64,000 nucleotides of DNA from CAKRPJ01 sp934376955 (GTDB taxonomy: Bacteria > Bacillota > Clostridia > Lachnospirales > Lachnospiraceae), in the NCBI GenBank assembly GCA_934376955.1, contig CAKRPJ010000005.1, positions 32,238 through 96,237 of the forward strand, written 5' to 3'. This document shows positions 17,391 through 25,484 of the stretch, piece after piece. The stretch's first letter is position 1, and each line of letters opens with the position of its first letter. The notes beneath the pieces were generated by a model. It did no database searches. It saw nothing but the letters and a program-made list of their open reading frames with translations, and had not been told where the DNA came from. A program made the position numbers and the translations under genes.

Positions 17391-18872
17391 TTACATTGGT
17401 GCAACCGGAGTCGGGCGATCCCGGTCAAATACTTCGGTAACATCAAAGAGATCACTAAGATGATCCTTCTTTGGATTTGTTTCCGGAAGATCATAATACA
17501 TTCGATAACCATCAAGGTTACGTCTTCCCTGACGCATGTAGCTGTCTCCGAGCTGAACCCAGTAGGGGTTGGAATCTACGTTGCAGAAATAACGGAAGCC
17601 GCAGTCATACAGGTAGGAGAATTTTGCATTTTCCCTTGTGTAGGCATGCCAGTCACCGATATCTGCGCCGAAGGGATAAAGAATGATATCGGTATCGCCG
17701 ATCAGAGTTTCCACACGATCTTCCCATTTGTCGGTATCAGTCTTGATCACGTCCAGAGAGCGGGAGGTCATGTTGATATGTCCCCAGCTGTGGGAGGCTA
17801 ACTCCCAGCCGTTATCACGAAGGCATTGGGCAACCTTTTTTACCGTCTCCTTATCCTGCTCATAATTTGGATTAGAGTCCTTATATTCCGGATCTGTCCG
17901 ATAGCCCAGAACTCCCTGATAGCCGGTAAAGGCGATTATCGCACGCGCCCCCTTGTAGGAGAAATCAGGATGCTCCTGAATAAAGTCCTCAAGAAGCGGT
18001 ACAAGGTCGTAGGAGCCGGTGGATATCGTTCCGTCATCCATTTCCATTTCACAGGTAGGCTTTCCGTCTTCACCGATAACGATACGGGAGGCAAAACCAT
18101 CGCCCTTCATGTACTCATAATAGCAGACATCATCCTGGGACATGACAAAGGGCTTCTTTCCCGGAGGAAGCATGATATTTCCTTCTACAAACTTTTTGTT
18201 TCCGTTCTCATCTGTTTCCTCATGGGCGATATCGTGTATCCGTACCAGCACATAGCCGCGTTCATACATCTGATCCAGGATCTTTAAAAATTCATTTTTA
18301 GTTGTCATAACCTGATTGTAGCCCTTTTCATCGGAATCTCCGTCGAAGGCTTTTGCATTATCCATGATGAGAGAGTGGAAGAACACATGGGTTATGGCAT
18401 GGATGTCGGCACGCACCAGAGTGCCTTTTGTTTCTTCATATCCTGCGATTGCTGCGGCAACAGCAGGATCCTCGGAAAGCTCTGCGTTTTCGGACAGGAG
18501 GGCAATGGCACCGTCATAATCGTATCCGGCTGCCAGTTTTTCGGCAGATGCAAGGAGGGCGTCCACGCCGGCAGGATCGGCGGTACCTTCTGTTTCCGAT
18601 CCGTCCCCGGTATCCGCCGGGAGCTCCGAGCCGGTATTCTGAGAAGGATCATCCGGAGCGGGATCGGACTGGTTGATCGTTTCGGAGCCCTGCTCGGCAA
18701 TTTTATTTTTTTCATGCCGCAGGAACATCCACGCACATACCCCTCCTGCCAGCAGGATCCCGCCCACGATCAGGAGAGTGATTAGGATCCGTACCGTGCG
18801 CTGGCGTTTTCGTTGTTTTCTTCTTCGGGAAACGTAAGTGCGGCGCTGATTAAAATCTTCTTCAAATTGCAT
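17391..18872 (-). CDS. Membrane-anchored polysaccharide deacetylase
   Basis: 493 residues. A basic N-terminus with one transmembrane segment (ILITLLIVGGILLAGGVCAWM) precedes an acidic Ser/Asp/Gly linker and a small helical repeat region (residues 105-150). The NodB-type domain follows, with DITHVFFHSL-type start, SQDDVCYYEY (catalytic Asp pair) and HSWGH (zinc His pair). It removes acetyl groups from a cell-surface glycan, outside the membrane. It is larger than simple NodB proteins. GAGGTGAT precedes the ATG. Confidence 0.85.
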   Translation of the reverse strand: MQFEEDFNQRRTYVSRRRKQRKRQRTVRILITLLIVGGILLAGGVCAWMFLRHEKNKIAEQGSETINQSDPAPDDPSQNTGSELPADTGDGSETEGTADPAGVDALLASAEKLAAGYDYDGAIALLSENAELSEDPAVAAAIAGYEETKGTLVRADIHAITHVFFHSLIMDNAKAFDGDSDEKGYNQVMTTKNEFLKILDQMYERGYVLVRIHDIAHEETDENGNKKFVEGNIMLPPGKKPFVMSQDDVCYYEYMKGDGFASRIVIGEDGKPTCEMEMDDGTISTGSYDLVPLLEDFIQEHPDFSYKGARAIIAFTGYQGVLGYRTDPEYKDSNPNYEQDKETVKKVAQCLRDNGWELASHSWGHINMTSRSLDVIKTDTDKWEDRVETLIGDTDIILYPFGADIGDWHAYTRENAKFSYLYDCGFRYFCNVDSNPYWVQLGDSYMRQGRRNLDGYRMYYDLPETNPKKDHLSDLFDVTEVFDRDRPTPVAPM

Positions 18873-19025
18873 GATATCACCTCGAATGTTTAATCTATTT
18901 GTATAGGATCAGTATATCATAGTTTCCTGCTTCTGTCATGGAGATTGTATCAGGATCTGATACATAACTATGCTTGTATCTCCCATATTTTATAAGGAGG
19001 AGATAAGGTGAGAGGATAGGAAAAA

Positions 19026-20327
19026 TTGAAAAGAGTAATGAGGCAGATGGTGTCCGGAATCTGTTCAGTGGTGTTAATGCTTGGGAGCCCCGGATATGCA
19101 CCGGCATTCGGGCAATTTTCAGCGTCTGGTCAGAATTTAGCATCAGGAGCGTCTGGAGTGGCCGGAGCATTCTTTCCAACCGGGCAGACGCGAGGTCTTC
19201 TTCAGGCCGGGGTGACGGAAGCGCCGCACTCCGGGGAGCCGGAGGTTTCTGCTCCCTCGGCGCTTTTGATGGAGGCGAAAACCGGAACAGTGATCTATGA
19301 AAAAAATGCAGATGAACCGAGAAATCCGGCCAGTGTGACAAAGATCATGACCCTGATCCTGATCTTTGATGCCCTTGCGTCCGGACAAATCCGTCTGGAG
19401 GATCAGGTGGTGACAAGTGCTTATGCGAAATCAATGGGAGGCTCTCAGGTATTCCTTGAGGAGGGAGAGGTACAGAGCGTGGAAACGCTTATCAAGTGTA
19501 TTGTGATCGCTTCCGGAAACGATGCCTCTGTGGCAATGGCAGAGTATGTCAGCGGAGATGAAGGTACATTTGTGAGAAAAATGAATGAACGGGCCGCCGG
19601 ACTTGGAATGGAGCACACGAGATTTGTTGATTGCTGTGGCCTCACAACGGATCCGGAGCATGTGACCACAGCCAGAGATATCGCGCTGATGTCGAGAGAG
19701 CTGCTCACCAGATATCCGCAGATCACCGCATACTCTACGATCTGGATGGAGAACATCACACACGTTACGAAACAGGGATCAAAGGAATTTGGCTTATCGA
19801 ACACAAATAAGCTGCTTAAAATGGCGGCAAACTTCCGGGTGACGGGCTTAAAAACAGGTTCCACCAGCATCGCAAAATATTGCCTTGCGGCAACAGCCGA
19901 AAAGGATGGAATCGAACTGATCGCGGCGATCATGGCGGCTCCCGATTATAAGACACGTTTCCGGGATGCCATGACATTATTGAATTATGGCTACGGAAAC
20001 TGCCGTATGTATCGGGATGAGAGCATTCCGGCTTTGGAGCCGGTTTTAGTAAAAGGTGGGGTAAAGGATGAAGTAAAGGCGGAATATCGCGGAGAATTTA
20101 CATACCTTGCACTTCACGGAGAGGATTTTTCCGGAATCAGCCGGGAGCTTATTGTGGATCAGTCCCTTCAGGCTCCGGTAAATAAAGGAGATGTGCTGGG
20201 CTATCTGATCTATAAGCTCGGCGAGGAGGAGCTTGGACGTGTTGCGATCGAGGCATCGGAGGCGGTAGAAAAGGCCGGGTTTGCAGACTACTGGCGGAAG
20301 GTGCTGAAGCGCTGCTTCATCGCATGA
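19026..20327 (+). CDS. D-alanyl-D-alanine carboxypeptidase (DacF/PBP5-type)
   Basis: 433 residues. Signal peptide, then the penicillin-binding fold with SVTK (catalytic Ser), SGN and KTGS motifs in order, then the PBP5 C-terminal domain. The last residues form a weak amphipathic helix (YWRKVLKRCF) that may attach it to the membrane. It trims the terminal D-Ala of peptidoglycan stem peptides. The start is TTG at 19026 with GAGGATAGG upstream; an ATG 12 nt later is possible. Confidence 0.9.
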   Translation: MKRVMRQMVSGICSVVLMLGSPGYAPAFGQFSASGQNLASGASGVAGAFFPTGQTRGLLQAGVTEAPHSGEPEVSAPSALLMEAKTGTVIYEKNADEPRNPASVTKIMTLILIFDALASGQIRLEDQVVTSAYAKSMGGSQVFLEEGEVQSVETLIKCIVIASGNDASVAMAEYVSGDEGTFVRKMNERAAGLGMEHTRFVDCCGLTTDPEHVTTARDIALMSRELLTRYPQITAYSTIWMENITHVTKQGSKEFGLSNTNKLLKMAANFRVTGLKTGSTSIAKYCLAATAEKDGIELIAAIMAAPDYKTRFRDAMTLLNYGYGNCRMYRDESIPALEPVLVKGGVKDEVKAEYRGEFTYLALHGEDFSGISRELIVDQSLQAPVNKGDVLGYLIYKLGEEELGRVAIEASEAVEKAGFADYWRKVLKRCFIA

Positions 20328-20333
20328 GAAAAA

Positions 20334-20380
20334 AGGGTACCGCAAAACGGAAGCGTCATTTTGCGATACCCTCACTTTTT
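20334..20380. terminator. Bidirectional terminator
   Basis: A 14-bp stem with one mismatch (AGGGTACCGCAAAA and complement) then a T-run on the plus strand and AAAAAA before it, serving the convergent genes on both sides. Confidence 0.85.
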
Positions 20381-21387
20381 TATTCTCCGAATCTTTCAGC
20401 AGCAGTTTTCAGCATTTCACGGATTGGGAGATTATATGGACAGCGGGTTTCACATACCCCGCAGCCGATACAGGCGCTTGCCTTTACTGCCATAGAGGAG
20501 TAACGATCCTTTGCCCAGTCCCCGAGGCCGTAGCGGTCTAAATAGCCCTGGAATAAGAATACGCTGGGAATATTGATGCCCACCGTACAGGGAGCACAGT
20601 AGTTGCAGCGGCGGCAGAAGTTTCCGGTAAGCTGGCTCTTGATCTCAGAAATTTTGGAAAGCTCTGTTTCTGTTAAAGGAGCTTCATTTTCCGCAGCAGC
20701 AAGATTCTGCTCGATCTCCTTTAGATCATACATGCCGGGGATCACGACAGTTACGTCCGGGTTTGCGCAGATATAGCGGACTGCAACGGCACCGTCCTCA
20801 ATAGCACCTCCGGCCAGAGGCTTCATGGCGATAAAGCCTACATTCTGCTCCTTACATTTTTTGATGAGCTCCTCACCCTGATTCTCTACGATATTGTAAG
20901 GGAACATGATGGTCTCTACCCACGGGAAGGACAGCGCTTTTTCAAAAACCTCAGTAGAGTGTGCAGTAAGACCGATATGGCCGATCTTTCCCGCTGCTTT
21001 CGCCTCCATAAGGGCTTCTAAAGCACCGCCCGGAGCAGTAACCGTATCAAGATCCTTCATACCCGGGTTGTGGATCTGATAGAGATCGATATAGTCGGTA
21101 CGAAGATTTCCGAGACTGATCTCAATATCCTTAGCCATTGCCTCTTTTGTGCGCGCCATGGACTTTGTGGCAAGAATAAACTTGTCGCGAAGGCCCTCTA
21201 ACGCTTCGCCGAGATAGCCCTCACTGACGGTATAGCCCCTTGCGGTATCGATGTAGTTGATCCCCTTTTCTGCCATAGCCTTTACTAATTGTGTCGTTGT
21301 TTTGGCATCTGTCCTCTGGATCGGGATGCCGCCGAAGCCGAGACGGGAGATCTTAAGACCGGTTTTTCCAAGTGTTACATATTGCAT
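20380..21387 (-). CDS. Aldo/keto reductase with C-terminal 4Fe-4S domain
   Basis: 335-residue NADPH-type reductase fused to a ferredoxin-like tail. The barrel begins MQYVTLGKTGLKISRLGFGG, with the catalytic Asp/Tyr pair in IDTARGYT, Lys in LATKS and His in YQIHNP. Two Cys clusters near the end (CRRCNYCAPC and CIGCGVCETRCP) can hold two iron-sulfur clusters. Substrate unknown. A GGAGAAAT-type site precedes the ATG. Confidence 0.92.
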   Translation of the reverse strand: MQYVTLGKTGLKISRLGFGGIPIQRTDAKTTTQLVKAMAEKGINYIDTARGYTVSEGYLGEALEGLRDKFILATKSMARTKEAMAKDIEISLGNLRTDYIDLYQIHNPGMKDLDTVTAPGGALEALMEAKAAGKIGHIGLTAHSTEVFEKALSFPWVETIMFPYNIVENQGEELIKKCKEQNVGFIAMKPLAGGAIEDGAVAVRYICANPDVTVVIPGMYDLKEIEQNLAAAENEAPLTETELSKISEIKSQLTGNFCRRCNYCAPCTVGINIPSVFLFQGYLDRYGLGDWAKDRYSSMAVKASACIGCGVCETRCPYNLPIREMLKTAAERFGE

Positions 21388-21491
21388 AGTATTTCTCCTT
21401 TGAATAAAGCGTCATTCGTATCTTGAAAGCAAATAAAGTATAGCACATCCGGAATAAAAATGGAATCTGCGGAAACGATATTACTTTGGGA

Positions 21492-21950
21492 TTATTTCGC
21501 CGCTTCTTTTGAGTATTCCGTTGTCACCAGCTCCTCGTAGGGGACTCTGGCCTTCAATTCCCCGGCTTCCTCTAATATGTTCTGGAGAAGGTCGAAGCTT
21601 TCTTTTTCAAATATCGTGTTTTCCTTCCATGTATCCTGCGCCTTGTAACGCTCAACGATCGTGGCAATGACGGACTCCTCCGTTTCCTTAAACTGCGGTT
21701 TTATCGTGCGAGCAATTTCTTCTGACGAGTGGGTATTCACATAATCAAGCCCTTTTTGGATCGCATTGGTAAATTTCTGGATCGTTTCCGGATTTTTTTC
21801 GATAAAGCTTTTCTTCGCACAATAGGCGGTGTAGGGCACATAGCCGGATTCTTCACCGAGAGATGCGACAACATAACCGTTTCCGGCAAGCTCCAGTCCC
21901 GTAGCAAAAGGCTCAAATTCAACGGTGTAATGCAGAATACTGCCCTTGCA
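21492..21950 (-). pseudogene. 3' fragment of an NMT1/SsuA-like ABC substrate-binding protein, cut by prophage integration
   Basis: On the minus strand the frame enters near 21950 and reads HYTVEFEPFATGLELAGNGY, then VVASLGEESG and VPYTAYCAKKSFIEKN, down to the stop at 21492. This is the C-terminal half of a nitrate/sulfonate/thiamine-precursor type binding protein. Signal peptide and N-terminal lobe are missing, and the coding sense stops where the recombinase gene ends. No start or ribosome site is visible; the GTG at 21839 is internal to the domain. Confidence 0.85.
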
Positions 21951-21955
21951 TTTAT
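21920..21955. other. Left prophage attachment junction
   Basis: The binding-protein frame and the recombinase 3' end (stop at 21952) meet here. The crossover of a large serine recombinase is normally a 2-bp core; it cannot be placed exactly without the empty site or the right junction. Confidence 0.65.
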
Positions 21956-23325
21956 AACAATAATTTCACATCTTTTATCTGTCTGGTTTCTGGATCCACC
22001 AGGATTTCTTCAATTGTTTGTTTCCAAAAGGCACGTTTATGTTCATTGTCTAATCGCATATAAAGAATCTTCCAGTCACCAGAAAATCGTTCTGATACGC
22101 ATTTTAAATTTTCCTTTTGCAATTCCGCTTTCTGATCACTTACTTCGGAAAGAGCTGCTGTAAGGCGGATATATTCTTGGTCATAATAATCATCAGAGAG
22201 CCGCCCTTTTTGATACATTGTATTTAAGCGATTGATTTCATCCTGGATGGACTGGGGTGATCGGACAGGCTTGGCAGAAGCTCCGGCTGGTTCCAGGCAT
22301 ATATCAATTCGAGCTGCTTCAAGGATGGAGTCCATGTGTTCCAGCAGATATTTTTCGATAGCGCTTTCTCTGAGAGAAGCACCTGGGTGATATCGGAATT
22401 TTCCCATACAATTATACCGGACATCACAGTACGCGTTGCCGTTTTTTCGTACAGCTTTTCGCTGGCGTCCGGAAAATTTGCAGCCGCAGATGGGACAGGT
22501 GATAAGGGAACTGAATATATAGGTATATCCACTTGGGCTCCAGGACTTTGCCTGTCTCGACTTAAGGAGGGCATGGTATTGATCCATAGTCATGTATGGT
22601 TCACAGTAAGGCTTTCCATCCTTATCCATACCAGCATATTTCGGATTGTGAAATATTTTATCAACCTTATAGTAGCCGGGGCCATTCTCACCATATTTGT
22701 CAGCAATGTACCGGGCCGTATGGCGAATAGAAAAACAGGCAAAATAATACTGGATAGCATCCTCCACAATAGATCTGGTGGCAGGATCCTTTTTAATGTA
22801 CCCGTTTTCTATGATATATCCGTATGGAGCACATTTTCCTGTAACACACATTCCCTTCGCACGTTTATAGTCAAATACAGCTTTGATACGTTCAGAGGTC
22901 CGATCGCACTCTGCCTGGTTTACGGATAACATAATATTGATAACCATCTGTCCGTTTGCGGTGGAAGAATCGTAATTTTCAAATATAGTCTTCCAATAAC
23001 AATGATTCTCTCGAAGAATCTCCTCAGTGATGTTATAGTCTTTAATGTTTCGGAACCAGCGATCCAGTTTAGTAACAAGAATCATATCGATCTTATTCTG
23101 ACGGACATCTTCTAACAGGCGCAAAAGGCCTTTACGGTGAGACATGCTTTTCCGGGCCGAGATACCTTCATCGGCATAGACACCTACGATGATATAACCG
23201 TTTTTATTTGCGTAATCCTCTAACGCCATACGCTGGGCCGGAAGGGACAGTCCATTTAGATGCTGTTCTTCAGTGCTGACACGGATATAGATACCAGCAC
23301 GGCAGGCAGGTGGTGTTTTTAACAT
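21952..23325 (-). CDS. Large serine recombinase (phage integrase)
   Basis: 457 residues. The resolvase catalytic domain (residues 10-155) has the nucleophile Ser17 in YIRVSTEEQ and the Arg-bearing block VTKLDRWFRN. A recombinase domain follows (residues 170-260), then a zinc ribbon (CPICGCKF ... YNC, residues 280-315) and a coiled coil. It integrates and, with a directionality factor, excises the prophage. It is transcribed towards the attachment junction. AAGGAGATGATT precedes the ATG. Confidence 0.95.
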   Translation of the reverse strand: MLKTPPACRAGIYIRVSTEEQHLNGLSLPAQRMALEDYANKNGYIIVGVYADEGISARKSMSHRKGLLRLLEDVRQNKIDMILVTKLDRWFRNIKDYNITEEILRENHCYWKTIFENYDSSTANGQMVINIMLSVNQAECDRTSERIKAVFDYKRAKGMCVTGKCAPYGYIIENGYIKKDPATRSIVEDAIQYYFACFSIRHTARYIADKYGENGPGYYKVDKIFHNPKYAGMDKDGKPYCEPYMTMDQYHALLKSRQAKSWSPSGYTYIFSSLITCPICGCKFSGRQRKAVRKNGNAYCDVRYNCMGKFRYHPGASLRESAIEKYLLEHMDSILEAARIDICLEPAGASAKPVRSPQSIQDEINRLNTMYQKGRLSDDYYDQEYIRLTAALSEVSDQKAELQKENLKCVSERFSGDWKILYMRLDNEHKRAFWKQTIEEILVDPETRQIKDVKLLL

Positions 23326-23523
23326 AGAATCATCTCCTTGTGATAGAGTACGAAAAAATGGGTATAAAAAGAACGCCCCTTGTCAGGACGCTTCGGAGAT
23401 GATATAATTCAGGTGTTCAAGACTGATTATATCTTCCGGAGCATCCGGCAAGAGAAAATCTATGTAAAGCCGTTCGGTGCTGGTAACACCGGGCGGTTTT
23501 GCTGTTTATAAAGTTTTAATGGG

Positions 23524-24063
23524 TTACAGCAGATCAAGGATCCGAATCGTCAAACCATCATAAATTGCAACAGGAATCTCTTGGCTGAAAGTGTAGATCA
23601 CCGGTGCTGCATCATCTTCGTAGTGGTACACGGTGGTTCTTTCTTTGGCAGGATCCACGATCCAGTATTCCCGGACGCCGGCCTGGGAGTAGATCATGTT
23701 CTTTAGGCCATAGTCCATTTTGCGGCTGGCCGGAGAGACAATCTCGAAAATGAGATCCGGAGCTCCGGAGCATCCGCGGTCGGTCAGCTTATTCGGGTCA
23801 CAGATCACGGAAACGTCGGGTTCCACCCAGTCCTTATCATCGGCGTCGAGGTTAACGGCGAAGGGAGCAGGGTATACCTCGCAGGATCCGTGGTTTTTCT
23901 TAATGTACTCCCGAATTGTAGCAGACAGCTCCATGACAAGCTTCTGGTGGATCCGACTCGGCGGAGCCATGTCGTAAAATTTGCCGTTGATCAGCTCGGC
24001 GCGTTCTTCTTCTGGTAAGTTCCAGTAGTCTTCGGATGTATAATGGTCATTAAGTAATGGCAT
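23524..24063 (-). CDS. Uma2-family (DUF820) endonuclease-like protein
   Basis: 179 residues with the PD-(D/E)XK-like Uma2 fold. The N-terminus is EDYWNLPEEERAELINGKFY; the acidic residues of WVEPDVSVICD and PDLIFEIVSPAS and the block REYWIVDP are characteristic. Members are common in cyanobacteria and Clostridia, with unknown biological role. GGAGGTG precedes the ATG. It lies next to the integrase in the accessory block. A weak stem (CCGCCCGGTG type) at about 23475-23505 could end its transcript. Confidence 0.85.
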   Translation of the reverse strand: MPLLNDHYTSEDYWNLPEEERAELINGKFYDMAPPSRIHQKLVMELSATIREYIKKNHGSCEVYPAPFAVNLDADDKDWVEPDVSVICDPNKLTDRGCSGAPDLIFEIVSPASRKMDYGLKNMIYSQAGVREYWIVDPAKERTTVYHYEDDAAPVIYTFSQEIPVAIYDGLTIRILDLL

Positions 24064-24087
24064 TGTAACACCTCCAAATAAAATCCG

Positions 24088-24996
24088 TTAAGAATCTTTA
24101 GAAGATAATTTCTTCTGTTGTTCTCGTTCGAGTTGCTTGATGCTTTTTTCAGGCGTAGGAAGATCTTCGGGCATGGTGCCACCCAAATCGGCAATCGTTT
24201 GGCGAACTTTTTTCCCAACGTCATAATGAGTTTGGTTAGCATTTTCTTTGCCTTTAACATTGTCACGTCTTAATTTTGCTTCTGTTTGTGTGGCGCGGAA
24301 AAGATTCGCAGCTAATTCTTCATGTCCCATATAATCTAAAATATCTTGGTTTTTCTTGAGCTTTTTCTTGGCATGAATATCCTTCCTAGATAATCCGCCG
24401 TAAAGTCCCTGGTATCCCTTGTTTTGGAATATCGCATAATCCATAGGTTCAATGACCCCGGCGTTATGAGCTGCATCTGCTAAAGATTTATTATGTTCCT
24501 TCATTTCTTGACGGATTGCTAAGCGCTTCTGATCGTCTGTGAGTTCATCATAGTTTTCAAGAAGTTCTTGTTGACGGGTTTTGACAGCAAAGTAAGTTTG
24601 ACCAAGTGCAATTACTTTTTTTCGAGGATCACCATTCTGAACAATTAAATAGCAGGCATAACGGGAGAGTTCATAATCATCAAGCTTACGTGTAGCACCA
24701 GATCCGATAGAGACCATTTTCCCGACCTCAGCAAAATGGTCAGATACAGAATAATCACTGTTGCTACAGGATTCAATAGCACGATCAATTACCTTTTTAA
24801 AATTCCCCCATTTGGTATAATTTAAAGCTTCTTGTAATTCTCTTGCATACCAAAATTCCTGCCCATATTCATTTACATGCCTGATTGATTCAAAAAGTGA
24901 TTCGCTATAGTCTACTTCCTTTTCGGGACTGGATGGAATAGAGCGTGCCCTGTTCCGAATTTCCATTATTTTTGCTTCGAATTCTTCCTGTGTCAT
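24088..24996 (-). CDS. dinD: DNA damage-inducible protein D
   Basis: 302 residues with a BRO-N-like N-terminal domain (FWYARELQEALNYTKWGNF), the block KLDDYELSRYACYLIVQNGD, and a basic tail. DinD of E. coli is SOS-induced and acts on RecA filaments. The frame continues upstream to 25131, but GGAGGTAATGAT before the ATG at 24996 fixes the start. No LexA-type box was recognised upstream, so its SOS control here is unproved. Confidence 0.9.
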   Translation of the reverse strand: MTQEEFEAKIMEIRNRARSIPSSPEKEVDYSESLFESIRHVNEYGQEFWYARELQEALNYTKWGNFKKVIDRAIESCSNSDYSVSDHFAEVGKMVSIGSGATRKLDDYELSRYACYLIVQNGDPRKKVIALGQTYFAVKTRQQELLENYDELTDDQKRLAIRQEMKEHNKSLADAAHNAGVIEPMDYAIFQNKGYQGLYGGLSRKDIHAKKKLKKNQDILDYMGHEELAANLFRATQTEAKLRRDNVKGKENANQTHYDVGKKVRQTIADLGGTMPEDLPTPEKSIKQLEREQQKKLSSKDS

Positions 24997-25077
24997 ATCA
25001 TTACCTCCGTCAGGATTGTGTTGATTATCATTATAGAAAAAGAAATGGTCCACCTTCTTCCAATTTTGTCGTAGTTC

Positions 25078-25130
25078 TATATTTTCTCCATTACCGCCAG
25101 ATGCGTCTTGCATTTGACAAATCATTTTCA
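25078..25130 (-). repeat. immA 3'-end fossil, copy 1
   Basis: On the minus strand this reads FVKCKTHLAVMEKI then stop, like the end of the intact immA product (FEPHLMVMEKL). It is a direct repeat of 25413-25465. It also contains the -35 box of the antitoxin promoter. Confidence 0.65.
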
Positions 25131-25142
25131 ACCCTGTATAAT
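25114..25142 (+). promoter_or_regulatory. Consensus promoter of the antisense RNA
   Basis: TTGACA (25114-25119), 17-bp spacer, TATAAT (25137-25142): an exact match to the sigma-A consensus. No protein-coding gene follows on this strand; a terminator lies 100 bp on. Confidence 0.85.
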
Positions 25143-25148
25143 ATACTT

Positions 25149-25245
25149 AACAAGAGAACCGAAAGCTGGGTGAAGTCCAGCCGCCGGCGAGAGTAATTTA
25201 CTAAAAGTAGCGCCTTATCTTACCAGGACAGGGGCGCTACTTTTT
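25149..25245 (+). ncRNA. Antisense RNA antitoxin of a type I toxin-antitoxin pair
   Basis: A transcript of about 97 nt is bounded by the consensus promoter and a perfect 12-bp terminator stem (25203-25214 with 25233-25244, then TTTTT). It contains a GCTGG/CCAGC hairpin near its 5' end. Its 3' end overlaps the end of the toxin gene on the other strand, so the two RNAs converge on one bidirectional terminator, as in Fst/RNAII and TxpA/RatA-type systems. Existence of the RNA is inferred from signals only. Confidence 0.7.
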
Positions 25246-25326
25246 GTGTTTGCTGAGAGTAAAAACAAGAGTAACGATTGAACAGATCATGCTCACAAAG
25301 GCGAATAAATCGCTGTATGTAACCAT
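25237..25326 (-). CDS. Putative holin-like type I toxin peptide
   Basis: 29 residues, MVTYSDLFAFVSMICS, then IVTLVFTLSKHKK: one membrane helix with a basic tail, the pattern of the Hol_Tox family of small membrane toxins. GGAAGGAG lies 8 nt before the ATG. The last codons lie in the bidirectional terminator shared with the antisense RNA. The toxin promoter is not clear. Confidence 0.75.
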   Translation of the reverse strand: MVTYSDLFAFVSMICSIVTLVFTLSKHKK

Positions 25327-25412
25327 GTATACCAGCTCCTTCCTAAAAAGTCCGGGAGCTGGAGTATCGCCCCTTCGGTTCCCCGGGTAAGTATATTATT
25401 TTCAAGGTTCGT

Positions 25413-25465
25413 TTTATATCTTCTCCATCACAGCCAGATGCGGCTTAGGTTTGACAAATCATTTT
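25413..25465 (-). repeat. immA 3'-end fossil, copy 2
   Basis: Reads FVKPKPHLAVMEKI then stop on the minus strand. Direct repeat of 25078-25130. Together the two copies bracket the toxin-antitoxin module. Confidence 0.65.
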
Positions 25466-25484
25466 GCAATGAAAGCCAGTTCCT

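Noticed and set aside
23330..23523. Structured RNA between integrase and Uma2 genes
   Set aside because: Partial inverted repeats exist but are imperfect and have no promoter-terminator frame; only a weak terminator is likely.
24997..25130. LexA box before dinD
   Set aside because: No GAAC-N4-GTTC type site was seen.
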